A stretch of DNA of 5,054 bases from Dehalococcoidales bacterium (lineage in GTDB: Bacteria; Chloroflexota; Dehalococcoidia; E44-bin15). Shown here in pieces: positions 1 through 5,054 of the stretch. Made by a program: the position numbers and the translations under genes. Position 1 is the stretch's first letter, and each line of letters starts with the position of its first letter. The DNA is taken from positions 1 through 5,054 of the forward strand of contig JAAXQM010000077.1 of the NCBI GenBank assembly GCA_012974295.1, written 5' to 3'. The notes beneath the pieces are model-generated. The model saw only the letters and a program-made list of their open reading frames with translations, had not been told where the DNA came from and ran no database searches.

Positions 1-72
1 ACGACTCTTCCTTGGGTAGTTGACCGCAATGAACCCTCCGGTGGCCGTTATTGGATATCTATCTCCAAATAG
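1..72 (+). CDS. Possible C-terminal end of an unidentified plus-strand protein (partial)
   Basis: Frame 1 of the plus strand is open from the window edge to a TAG at 70-72. It reads 23 residues beginning TTLPWVVDRNEP and ending YWISISK. The other two plus frames stop within the first 30 bases. The mix of residues looks protein-like, and a strong hairpin follows 35 bases after the stop, as expected at a gene end. The gene would be convergent with the minus-strand genes to its right. The fragment is too short to assign to a family. The minus strand is also open here in one frame (possible GTG at 81-79), but I see no Shine-Dalgarno for it, so I prefer the plus reading with low confidence. Confidence 0.35.
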   Translation, partial: TTLPWVVDRNEPSGGRYWISISK

Positions 73-107
73 ATACAACACAGAGACGTATAGAGAATGT
101 TGAAATA

Positions 108-143
108 AGAGGCAGGTTACTTATACTTGGATAACCTGCCTCT
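108..143. terminator. Perfect 12-bp hairpin, probable (bidirectional) terminator
   Basis: AGAGGCAGGTTA at 108-119 pairs perfectly with TAACCTGCCTCT at 132-143 around a 12-base loop. It lies between the possible plus-strand gene end at 72 and the 3' end of the minus-strand ferritin-like gene at 345. That is the position expected of a terminator between convergent genes. Neither side has a clean U-tract: the minus-strand exit reads TATTTCAAC and the plus-strand exit reads ATGCGTTTCC. The termination role is therefore inferred from stem strength and position. The 200 bases to its right (144-344) contain no gene or signal I can support. Confidence 0.5.
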
Positions 144-344
144 ATGCGTTTCCTCAGTTTTCAGGCTATTATTGTCAAGTTCCGTTTCTACTATCACCGA
201 AGATTCTATGGCTTTTTATCCGATCCCCCGCTTTCATCCCCTATCGTCATAATACATAACAAAAATCAGCGAGAAGGAAGTCGGAATTTTTGGGCACTCT
301 CCGGGTTGATAATTACGCCCTCGAAGTCTTAGCTAGTATATGTG

Positions 345-770
345 CTAGACAGAGCGATAGATTCCCTTTTTGATGTCCTCAAGGTTTTTCAGTAGATCGT
401 TGTGTTTCTTTTCGTCCTCCAATAAATAGTTCAACAGGTACTCTTGAACGATCATACCCTGCTGGCCCTTCAATGAGGCAATCGCCTGCTCAGCGATTTC
501 CACGGTTTTCTTCTCAAGATTGATGTGGTTCTCGATCATACCCCATACTGCGACAAGCTCATCAGGTGTCAGAGATACTGCCTTGTGTTCAATACTATCT
601 GCGATGAACTCCTGAACACGATAATGCATCTGCGAATCGCGTTGTATGATCTCCATAACAAGGCGGAGAAGCGGATTCTCGGTTTTTTCGATCATCTGAC
701 CCGTTGACGAAACAGAGGCGTCTTCTATTTTCTGCCATTTTCTCATGTTGGAGACCAGTCCGGATTGCAC
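345..770 (-). CDS. Small ferritin-like four-helix protein, function unknown
   Basis: The product is 141 residues from the GTG at 770. It is almost entirely helical by composition, with no cysteines, signal peptide or membrane segment. Spaced acidic and histidine residues resemble ferritin/rubrerythrin-type metal-binding helices: E40, D45 and H49 in one helix, E80, H82 and E86 in another, and an ExxH (E120-H123) within LLEDEKKH in the last. This suggests a cytoplasmic di-metal or iron-binding protein. Whether it stores iron, reduces peroxide or does something else cannot be read from the sequence, and it lacks a rubredoxin domain. The start is uncertain. The ATG at 746 (MRKWQKIEDA, giving 133 residues) may be the true start, since the first eight residues look non-domain-like and neither start has a good Shine-Dalgarno. 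It lies downstream of the superoxide reductase gene on the same strand, but a good promoter in the gap suggests it can be transcribed alone. The pairing hints at an oxidative-stress role (inference). Confidence 0.85.
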   Translation of the reverse strand: MQSGLVSNMRKWQKIEDASVSSTGQMIEKTENPLLRLVMEIIQRDSQMHYRVQEFIADSIEHKAVSLTPDELVAVWGMIENHINLEKKTVEIAEQAIASLKGQQGMIVQEYLLNYLLEDEKKHNDLLKNLEDIKKGIYRSV

Positions 771-812
771 ATCTTTTGTCGCTAAAAAGTCTCAGTAAAT
801 GCCCTAGCTGCG

Positions 813-841
813 ATTATACCGGGGTACCTGTTTTTCAACAA
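813..841 (-). promoter_or_regulatory. Sigma70-type promoter for the ferritin-like gene
   Basis: On the minus strand a perfect TATAAT (818-813) is preceded, after a 17-base spacer, by TTGTTG (841-836). The latter is a partial match to TTGACA. Initiation is expected near 806, giving a leader of about 35 bases to the GTG at 770 or about 60 to the ATG at 746. No clear operator was found around it. The upstream A/T-rich stretch only faintly resembles a PerR box. Confidence 0.55.
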
Positions 842-953
842 TCTCATTATTTGTAAATTCCGTTAATGCTGCGCCTCGGGAAACTCACACTATGTCTTGA
901 CCTTCAGGGCGCGGCACAGTAACGTCCTGCAGATTCAGCAAGATTGCTTAACT

Positions 954-1304
954 TTATTTGACCTCGATAGAATTCTGCCATACACCATGAAGGTTACAGT
1001 ATGAAAGCGCATAGAAGGCTTTGAATTGATCCACCGGCGCATGAAATGAAATATTTGGATTAGTGAAGGAGGGTGCAAAATCAGATCGCCCGAGATTTAT
1101 TACCTGGCCATCGCTCTTCACACCGAATAACTCAACCCACGCAATGTGGTGCTCAATAGTGTTGGGATGCGGTGTTTCTTTCCCCACCATTACATGAACA
1201 AGGTCCTTTGCCTCAGACCCATGTGCTGTCATTATTTCAATAAACGGGACATGCTTCTCCTTACCCTCAGAGGTAGCGTCTTTTAGGATATCTCCGAACT
1301 GCAT
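954..1304 (-). CDS. Superoxide reductase, class II (neelaredoxin / 1Fe-SOR)
   Basis: The 116-residue protein matches the one-iron superoxide reductase family in length and motifs. The enzyme reduces superoxide to hydrogen peroxide in the cytoplasm without making oxygen. It usually takes electrons from rubredoxin or a similar carrier. The square-pyramidal iron site (four His and one Cys) is visible: H18 in EKHVP, H46 in HPN, H52 in EHHI, and C103 and H106 in YCNLHGVW. The conserved E16-K17 pair next to the first ligand, important for proton delivery and superoxide attraction, is also present. The N-terminal desulforedoxin domain with its four cysteines is absent, so this is the 1Fe and not the 2Fe (desulfoferrodoxin) form. 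The ATG start at 1304 is fixed by an AGGAGG seven bases upstream. It lies 196 bases downstream of lon and 183 bases upstream of the ferritin-like gene. No clear promoter was recognised in its own upstream region. The family supports an anaerobic or microaerophilic host. Confidence 0.95.
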   Translation of the reverse strand: MQFGDILKDATSEGKEKHVPFIEIMTAHGSEAKDLVHVMVGKETPHPNTIEHHIAWVELFGVKSDGQVINLGRSDFAPSFTNPNISFHAPVDQFKAFYALSYCNLHGVWQNSIEVK

Positions 1305-1311
1305 TTTTTAT

Positions 1312-1317
1312 CCTCCT
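1312..1317 (-). promoter_or_regulatory. Strong ribosome binding site of the superoxide reductase gene
   Basis: The minus strand reads AGGAGG here, seven bases before the ATG at 1304, within TTGAGGAGGATAAAAA. It is the best Shine-Dalgarno in the window. It fixes the start and suggests efficient translation. Confidence 0.9.
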
Positions 1318-1415
1318 CAATGTTTTCGTTCTCGTTCACATGATTGGGCACGGTAACGTTAATCTTTGCGATCTTTTTAAATTCGCCTTCTATTCACCTC
1401 ACCCCCAGACCATCG

Positions 1416-1444
1416 GCTCCGATTACATCGGAGCAACTCTTTTT
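1416..1444 (+). terminator. Hairpin with T-rich tail, terminator-like on the plus strand
   Basis: GCTCCGAT (1416-1423) and ATCGGAGC (1427-1434) form a perfect 8-bp stem with a 3-base loop. The plus strand then reads AACTCTTTTT (1435-1444), which resembles an intrinsic terminator. No plus-strand gene is visible just upstream, so if active it would stop antisense transcription heading into the 3' end of lon. On the minus strand the same stem lies about 65 bases beyond the lon stop but lacks a U-tract. It might instead act as an mRNA 3'-end stabiliser for lon or a leader structure for the superoxide reductase mRNA. Confidence 0.4.
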
Positions 1445-1448
1445 CAGC

Positions 1449-1466
1449 GGCCTCTTATAAAGAGCC
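1449..1466 (-). terminator. Bulged hairpin just downstream of lon
   Basis: GGCTCTT and AAGAGGCC on the minus strand pair over seven base pairs, with one bulged base and a TAT loop, about 35 bases after the lon stop. The exit sequence (GCTGAAAAAG) has no U-run, so it is not a canonical intrinsic terminator. With the neighbouring 1416-1434 stem it may form a tandem 3'-end structure for the heat-shock/lon mRNA. Confidence 0.3.
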
Positions 1467-1500
1467 TATATATTTACCAGTACTTAGTCTGTGATTTTAG

Positions 1501-3843
1501 TCACATTGTTTCCTTTAACACCTCATCTATCTGCTTAACAAATATAAACTGAAGCTCGTCCTTAATCTGCTGAGGGATCTCATCTAAATCCTTTTCATTG
1601 TCTTCGGGTAAAATCACCTTTGTGACACCGGCGCGATGAGCCGCCAGCACCTTCTCTTTGATGCCACCTACCGGCAGCACCTTACCCCGTAGAGTTATCT
1701 CGCCAGTCATAGCGACATTTTTTTTAACCGGCCTACCCGATATGGCTGATGCCAGGGCCACAGTCATGGTGACACCCGCTGATGGTCCATCTTTGGGAAT
1801 GGCACCGGCAGGTACATGGATATGAATATCCTTGGTCTCATAGAAATTGCCTTTAACGCCAAGGGATGACGCATGGGCTCGTGAATATGTCAACGCCGCT
1901 CGGGCAGACTCCTGCATCACATCGCCAAGTCTCCCGGTCAGGGTAAGGTTCCCCTTTCCAGGTACCAGTGCTGCCTCCACGAATAGCACATCTCCCCCAG
2001 CCTGAGTCCACGCTAGCCCTGTGGCCACACCTACCTCATCAGACCCTTCAGCTACCTCATACTTAAATTTTCCCGTCCCGAGAAATTCCTTGAGCTTCTT
2101 AGGTGTTACTGTAATCCTTTTAATATCATCTTCGATCACCTGCCGCGCTACTTTTCGGCAAATGGTGCCGATCTCCCGTTCCAGGTTTCGCAGACCTGCC
2201 TCCCTGGTGTATTTCCTTACTATAGCTAAAATGGCGTCGTCTGTTATCTTGAGTTTACCTTTTGAGATGCCATTTTCCCGCAATTGCTTGGTTATCAGAA
2301 ATTTCTTGGCAATATGCAGCTTCTCCACCTCGGTATATCCAGGTAACTCCAGGACTTCCATCCGATCCCGCAGGGCAGGCAGAATAGGATCCTCCAAATT
2401 GGCAGTGGTGATAAACATCACCCTGGAGAGATCAAAGGGCACATCGAGATAGTGATCAAAGAAGGCATGGTTCTGCTCCGGATCTAATACCTCAAGGAGC
2501 GCGGCCGAAGGGTCACCGCGGAAGTCTGCTCCTACTTTATCGATCTCGTCAAGCATAAACACCGGATCGTTCGACCCGGCGCGGCGTATACCTTGAATTA
2601 TCCTGCCCGGCAGAGCACCGACATAGGTGCGGCGATGGCCACGAATCTCCGCCTCATCTCTAACCCCCCCTAAAGACATCCGTACAAACTTTCGTCCTAA
2701 AGCCCGGGCAATTGACTGCCCTATGGAGGTCTTTCCAGTACCAGGAGGCCCTACCAAGCAGAGGATCGGACCCTTCATATCTTGCTTTAGTTTTCGTACT
2801 GCTAAATATTCAAGTATCCTCTCCTTGACCTTCTCCAAATCGTAGTGGTCCTCATCAAGTATCTCAGCCGCACGTTTGACATCCACGCTCTCCTCAGTGC
2901 CCTTAGTCCAGGGAAGACTTGTTACCCAATCCAGGTAGGTCTTTGCAACGCTATATTCAGCGGCCTGTGGCGGCATCTTGGACAGACGATCCAGTTCCCG
3001 TTCTGCCTCCTTCAGTGCTTCGGGGGGAAGCTGAGCCTCCTCGATGCTCTTCCTCAGCTCATCAATTTCCATTGTTTGGTCGTCCACTTCGCCGAGCTCT
3101 TTTTGTATAGCTTTGAGTTGTTCCCGAAGGTAGTATTGCCGCTGTGCTTTATCAAATTCACCCTTAATCTCGGACTGGATTTTACTGCCGAGCTCTAGAA
3201 TCTCCAGTTCCCGATTAATGAAACCCGTTACCTTTTTTAAGCGCTTGCGGACATTGAGCTCCTCCAATATTCCCTGTTTTTCTTCCAAAGTTAGGTTGAT
3301 ATGAGCTGCAATATAATCTGCAAGCCTGCCTGGCTCGGCAATATTTATTACTGCAACCCCAATCTCCTCCGGTAAATTAGGCGATAGTGACACTATCTTT
3401 TGGAACAGGTCGGTTAAATTTCGAGTGAGCGCTTCAAGCTCAGGAGTCTTATCAAGCTTTTCTTCAATTACTTTAATTTGGGCTCTAATGTATGGTTCGG
3501 TCTGTATAACCTTCTTGATCTTGATCCGTTTCATACCCTGCAGGAACGCCCGAATAGAACCATCTGGCATTTTAAACATTCGAGCAACCGCAGTTGCTGT
3601 ACCGACATTATAAATATTATCTGCGCTCGTTCCCTCTCCACCGGAGCGCTGGGCAAAGAGCCCTAATATTTTATCTCCGGAGAGAACGTCATCTATGAGC
3701 TTTACCATCTTCTCTTCACCGGCCGCCAGGGGAATCACCATCTCGGGATAAATAACTGTTTCGCCACTGGGCAGGACAGCTACTTCCTGTGGAATCTGTA
3801 CCTCAGCTTCCTGATTCTCAATTTCATCTTTTGCCCTACTCAT
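1501..3843 (-). CDS. lon: ATP-dependent protease Lon (LonA, soluble)
   Basis: The 780-residue protein is a full-length bacterial LonA, a hexameric cytoplasmic AAA+ serine protease that degrades misfolded and selected regulatory proteins. Domains in order are the N-terminal substrate-binding LON domain (about 19-210), a coiled-coil linker (about 210-290), the AAA+ module (about 320-580) and the protease domain (about 600-778). Visible motifs include Walker A GPPGTGKT (365-372), Walker B FMLDEID (429-435), the sensor-1 asparagine in TTAN (N482) and sensor-2 GLRNLER (R552). The catalytic dyad is S688 in PKDGPSAG and K731 in GGIKEK, with the 43-residue spacing of E. coli S679/K722. No membrane segment is present, so it is not archaeal-type LonB. 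The ATG at 3843 overlaps the stop of the upstream small heat-shock gene as ATGA. Its own Shine-Dalgarno is weak (a GGTGG some ten bases upstream), so translation is probably coupled. All key residues are intact. Confidence 0.98.
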   Translation of the reverse strand: MSRAKDEIENQEAEVQIPQEVAVLPSGETVIYPEMVIPLAAGEEKMVKLIDDVLSGDKILGLFAQRSGGEGTSADNIYNVGTATAVARMFKMPDGSIRAFLQGMKRIKIKKVIQTEPYIRAQIKVIEEKLDKTPELEALTRNLTDLFQKIVSLSPNLPEEIGVAVINIAEPGRLADYIAAHINLTLEEKQGILEELNVRKRLKKVTGFINRELEILELGSKIQSEIKGEFDKAQRQYYLREQLKAIQKELGEVDDQTMEIDELRKSIEEAQLPPEALKEAERELDRLSKMPPQAAEYSVAKTYLDWVTSLPWTKGTEESVDVKRAAEILDEDHYDLEKVKERILEYLAVRKLKQDMKGPILCLVGPPGTGKTSIGQSIARALGRKFVRMSLGGVRDEAEIRGHRRTYVGALPGRIIQGIRRAGSNDPVFMLDEIDKVGADFRGDPSAALLEVLDPEQNHAFFDHYLDVPFDLSRVMFITTANLEDPILPALRDRMEVLELPGYTEVEKLHIAKKFLITKQLRENGISKGKLKITDDAILAIVRKYTREAGLRNLEREIGTICRKVARQVIEDDIKRITVTPKKLKEFLGTGKFKYEVAEGSDEVGVATGLAWTQAGGDVLFVEAALVPGKGNLTLTGRLGDVMQESARAALTYSRAHASSLGVKGNFYETKDIHIHVPAGAIPKDGPSAGVTMTVALASAISGRPVKKNVAMTGEITLRGKVLPVGGIKEKVLAAHRAGVTKVILPEDNEKDLDEIPQQIKDELQFIFVKQIDEVLKETM

Positions 3844-4304
3844 CGTTCTTTACCACCATCGATACTTATTATATTAACCCTGAGCGCATGTTCCCGTTTA
3901 GTTTTATGTAGTGTTATCTTCACCAAGCCATTACAATAGGTAGCCGTTGCCCCTTCTGTATCAACAATAGCGGGCAACTTGATACTGCGCTGAAATGGTC
4001 CACTATAGATTTCCATCTGGTGGTAGTTCCTCTGGATACCAAGATCAGTAACCCTTCTCTCACCTCGAATAGTAAGAGTATCACGATTCACAATTGTCTC
4101 TATATCATCCTCACTAATGCCTGCTAGCTCCACAATAACGATAATCTCCTTGGCAGTTTCATACACATCCACTGCCGGCTCCCAGAATCGCCTGGTGAAT
4201 TTTACCATCGGGGGCTTTGAGCCGGCAAAATGATCCAAGAGACGTTCCATCTCTCGCTGCATAAGATCGATACGTGTCAACCAGTCACGTTGGAATCCTA
4301 CCAT
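3840..4304 (-). CDS. hsp20: Small heat-shock protein, Hsp20 / alpha-crystallin family
   Basis: The 154-residue protein is an ATP-independent holdase that binds unfolding proteins and forms oligomers. A short amphipathic N-terminal arm (1-40) precedes the alpha-crystallin domain (about 41-134), which opens with WEPAVDVYET and contains VELAGI and LTIRGER. It closes with NGLVKITLHK (125-134), the family's N-G-x-L-x-I-x-L-P-K signature with histidine in place of the usual proline. The C-terminal tail carries I-x-I-like pairs (V143-N-I145 and I146-S-I148), which in this family plug into neighbouring subunits during oligomerisation. The ATG at 4304 has an AAGGAG six bases upstream. It is the first gene of a two-gene unit, and its TGA overlaps the lon ATG. 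Pairing a holdase with Lon fits a protein-damage response. No CIRCE element was found. An extended -10 promoter lies about 55 bases upstream. Confidence 0.97.
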   Translation of the reverse strand: MVGFQRDWLTRIDLMQREMERLLDHFAGSKPPMVKFTRRFWEPAVDVYETAKEIIVIVELAGISEDDIETIVNRDTLTIRGERRVTDLGIQRNYHQMEIYSGPFQRSIKLPAIVDTEGATATYCNGLVKITLHKTKREHALRVNIISIDGGKER

Positions 4305-4308
4305 AACT

Positions 4309-4351
4309 ATCTCCTTAAATTATTCACCATTGCAGTTTAAAAGACCTGCAC
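4309..4351 (-). promoter_or_regulatory. Candidate structured leader (fourU-like RNA thermometer) of the heat-shock gene
   Basis: In the predicted leader, UCUUUUAAA (4344-4336) can pair with UUUAAGGAGA (4319-4310), leaving one bulged A. This would bury the whole Shine-Dalgarno in weak A-U and G-U pairs, with UUUU facing AGGA as in fourU thermometers. A competing 5-bp stem, TGCAG (4350-4346) with CTGCA (4335-4331), would expose the Shine-Dalgarno. The helix is short and A/U-rich sequence pairs easily by chance, so this is a hypothesis only. Confidence 0.2.
4311..4316 (-). promoter_or_regulatory. Ribosome binding site of the small heat-shock gene
   Basis: The minus strand reads AAGGAG here, six bases before the ATG at 4304. 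It fixes the start of the Hsp20-family protein. Confidence 0.85.
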
Positions 4352-4357
4352 CCTATT

Positions 4358-4366
4358 ATTGTACCA
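4358..4366 (-). promoter_or_regulatory. Extended -10 promoter for the small heat-shock gene and lon
   Basis: The minus strand reads TGGTACAAT, a TGn plus a five-of-six match to TATAAT. No good -35 hexamer lies 16-18 bases upstream, which extended -10 promoters tolerate. Initiation would fall near 4351, giving a leader of about 47 bases. The inverted repeat CACTTC/GAAGTG (4365-4370 and 4393-4398) brackets the spacer and -35 area and could be an operator. I see no HrcA-type CIRCE. Confidence 0.4.
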
Positions 4367-4422
4367 CTTCTAAAGATAAACCTGCCGACATTGAAGTGCT
4401 CCCCAATTTTCGATTAATACGA

Positions 4423-4447
4423 AGCAACCTGTACCATATCTGTTGCT
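4423..4447 (-). terminator. Weak hairpin at the end of rlmN
   Basis: AGCAAC and GTTGCT form a 6-bp inverted repeat with a 13-base loop that overlaps the rlmN stop codon. On the minus strand it is followed by TTCGTATTAATC, which is only modestly U-rich. It may weakly terminate rlmN transcription before the heat-shock promoter, but stem length and tail are both poor. Confidence 0.25.
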
Positions 4448-5054
4448 AGTCTTTCAGAGATTTTCCATGCAAACGACTGCGTAGTTGACCACAACCGGCA
4501 TCTATGTCCAGCCCTTTCCGTTGACGAACCGTGCAGGTAATGTGTTGATACTGAAGCTCTCTCTGAAAGGCCAGTACCTTGCCGTGCGGCGGCGGCCTGA
4601 AACAGTCGTCGGCCGTGTAGTTTGCCGGGATCAGATTAACATGACAGTTTAATCCCATGAGTAATCCAGCCAGGGAGCGCGCCTGGCTAACGGAATCGTT
4701 TATTCCTTCAAATAGCACGTACTCAAAGCTTAACCGACGGTGTGTAGCATTAAAGTATTCATGACAAGCCGGAAGGAGTTGCTCCAGAGGGTATTTCTCG
4801 TTAATGGGCACAAGCTTGCTTCGAAGCACATTATCGCTGGCGTGAAGGGAGATGGCCAACCCTATCTGAAGCCTTTCCTGACTCAATTGCTTTATCTGCG
4901 GTATCAGACCAACAGTAGAGATACTAATACTACGAGCGCCGATCCCGAAGTCCTGTGGCGAGATAAGCAATCTTATCGCCTTTAATACGGCATTGTAGTT
5001 GGCCAGCGGCTCACCCATGCCCATGAGCACTATGTTAGTGATGTGGCTATCAGA
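4446..5054 (-). CDS. rlmN: Dual-specificity RNA methyltransferase RlmN, C-terminal part (partial, 5' end outside window)
   Basis: The frame stays open to the window edge, giving 202 residues of a protein usually about 350 long. RlmN is a radical-SAM enzyme that methylates C2 of A2503 in 23S rRNA and A37 in some tRNAs, which affects translational fidelity. The visible part starts in ITNIVLMGMGEPLANYN, containing the family's GMGEP motif. It continues through ISLHA, the KYPLEQLL stretch, RRLSFEYVL, GINDS and NLIPAN. Near the end GLDIDAGCGQL carries the conserved C-terminal cysteine (equivalent to E. coli C355) that forms the protein-RNA thioether intermediate. The CxxxCxxC iron-sulfur motif would lie upstream of the window. 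An ATG or GTG inside the window should not be taken as the start, because family similarity continues past it. It is separated from the heat-shock gene by 141 bases with their own promoter signal. Confidence 0.97.
   Translation of the reverse strand, partial: SDSHITNIVLMGMGEPLANYNAVLKAIRLLISPQDFGIGARSISISTVGLIPQIKQLSQERLQIGLAISLHASDNVLRSKLVPINEKYPLEQLLPACHEYFNATHRRLSFEYVLFEGINDSVSQARSLAGLLMGLNCHVNLIPANYTADDCFRPPPHGKVLAFQRELQYQHITCTVRQRKGLDIDAGCGQLRSRLHGKSLKD

Noticed and set aside
173..178. Perfect TTGACA -35 hexamer on the minus strand
   Set aside because: No acceptable -10 hexamer lies 16-18 bases downstream and there is no minus-strand gene within reach in the window.
144..332. 62-residue plus-strand ORF beginning at the right edge of the strong hairpin
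   Set aside because: There is no Shine-Dalgarno, the start abuts the hairpin arm, the composition is not protein-like and I recognise no motif. It most likely arises by chance in an intergenic region.
525..707. Plus-strand ORF inside the ferritin-like gene
   Set aside because: It is an antisense shadow with no start signals. The minus-strand frame has coherent helical and metal-binding patterns.
845..862. A/T-rich stretch resembling a PerR/Fur-type box upstream of the ferritin-like promoter
   Set aside because: Too many mismatches to the TTATAAT-n-ATTATAA consensus and no clean dyad symmetry.
1340..1552. 70-residue plus-strand ORF spanning the lon to superoxide reductase gap
   Set aside because: It runs across both hairpins and into the end of lon on the other strand, and has no ribosome binding site or recognisable motif.
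2021..3666. Several plus-strand ORFs of 60-143 codons inside lon
   Set aside because: They are antisense shadows of a fully intact lon gene with all catalytic motifs. Their residue makeup (serine- and arginine-rich) is typical of such shadows.
4391..4402. Half-site resembling the CIRCE element (AGCACT core on the minus strand)
   Set aside because: The matching GAGTGCTAA half at nine bases is absent, so HrcA control is not supported.
4740..4985. 81-residue plus-strand ORF inside rlmN
   Set aside because: It is antisense to a region with unmistakable RlmN motifs and carries no motif of its own.

Overview
This window looks like an ordinary chromosomal stretch from an anaerobic or microaerophilic bacterium with moderate GC content. 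The best clue to lifestyle is a one-iron superoxide reductase, an enzyme typical of anaerobes. It sits next to a small helical ferritin-like protein, beside a protein quality-control operon. My impression from protein style (Lon, RlmN and ferritin-like) is a Chloroflexota/Dehalococcoidia-type organism. This is a tentative inference that I cannot test without a search.

All confidently called genes are on the minus strand, so transcription runs from right to left. From right to left the layout is as follows. (1) The 3' two thirds of rlmN (4446-5054, its 5' end lies outside the window) encodes a radical-SAM 23S rRNA/tRNA adenine methyltransferase. (2) A roughly 140-base gap holds a possible weak rlmN terminator, an extended -10 promoter and a short leader. 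(3) A two-gene unit follows: a small heat-shock protein (3840-4304) and full-length Lon protease (1501-3843), overlapping by four bases (ATGA). (4) A 196-base gap contains two hairpins. (5) A class II superoxide reductase (954-1304) has an excellent Shine-Dalgarno. (6) A 183-base gap contains a good sigma70-type promoter. (7) A small ferritin-like protein (345-770) follows. The left 344 bases hold a probable C-terminal tail of a plus-strand gene (1-72), a perfect 12-bp hairpin (108-143) and about 200 bases (144-344) in which I see nothing secure.

The functions fit a stress-defence theme. The small heat-shock protein holds unfolding proteins and Lon degrades irreparably damaged ones. Superoxide reductase turns superoxide into hydrogen peroxide, and the ferritin-like protein might handle the resulting peroxide or free iron (inference). 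I found no mobile element, CRISPR array, tRNA or rRNA, and no sign of a new multi-gene system. The most interesting leads are regulatory: a possible SD-sequestering leader in front of the heat-shock gene, a nine-codon upstream ORF ending on an ATGA in front of the ferritin-like gene, and a plus-strand terminator-like hairpin between lon and the superoxide reductase gene.
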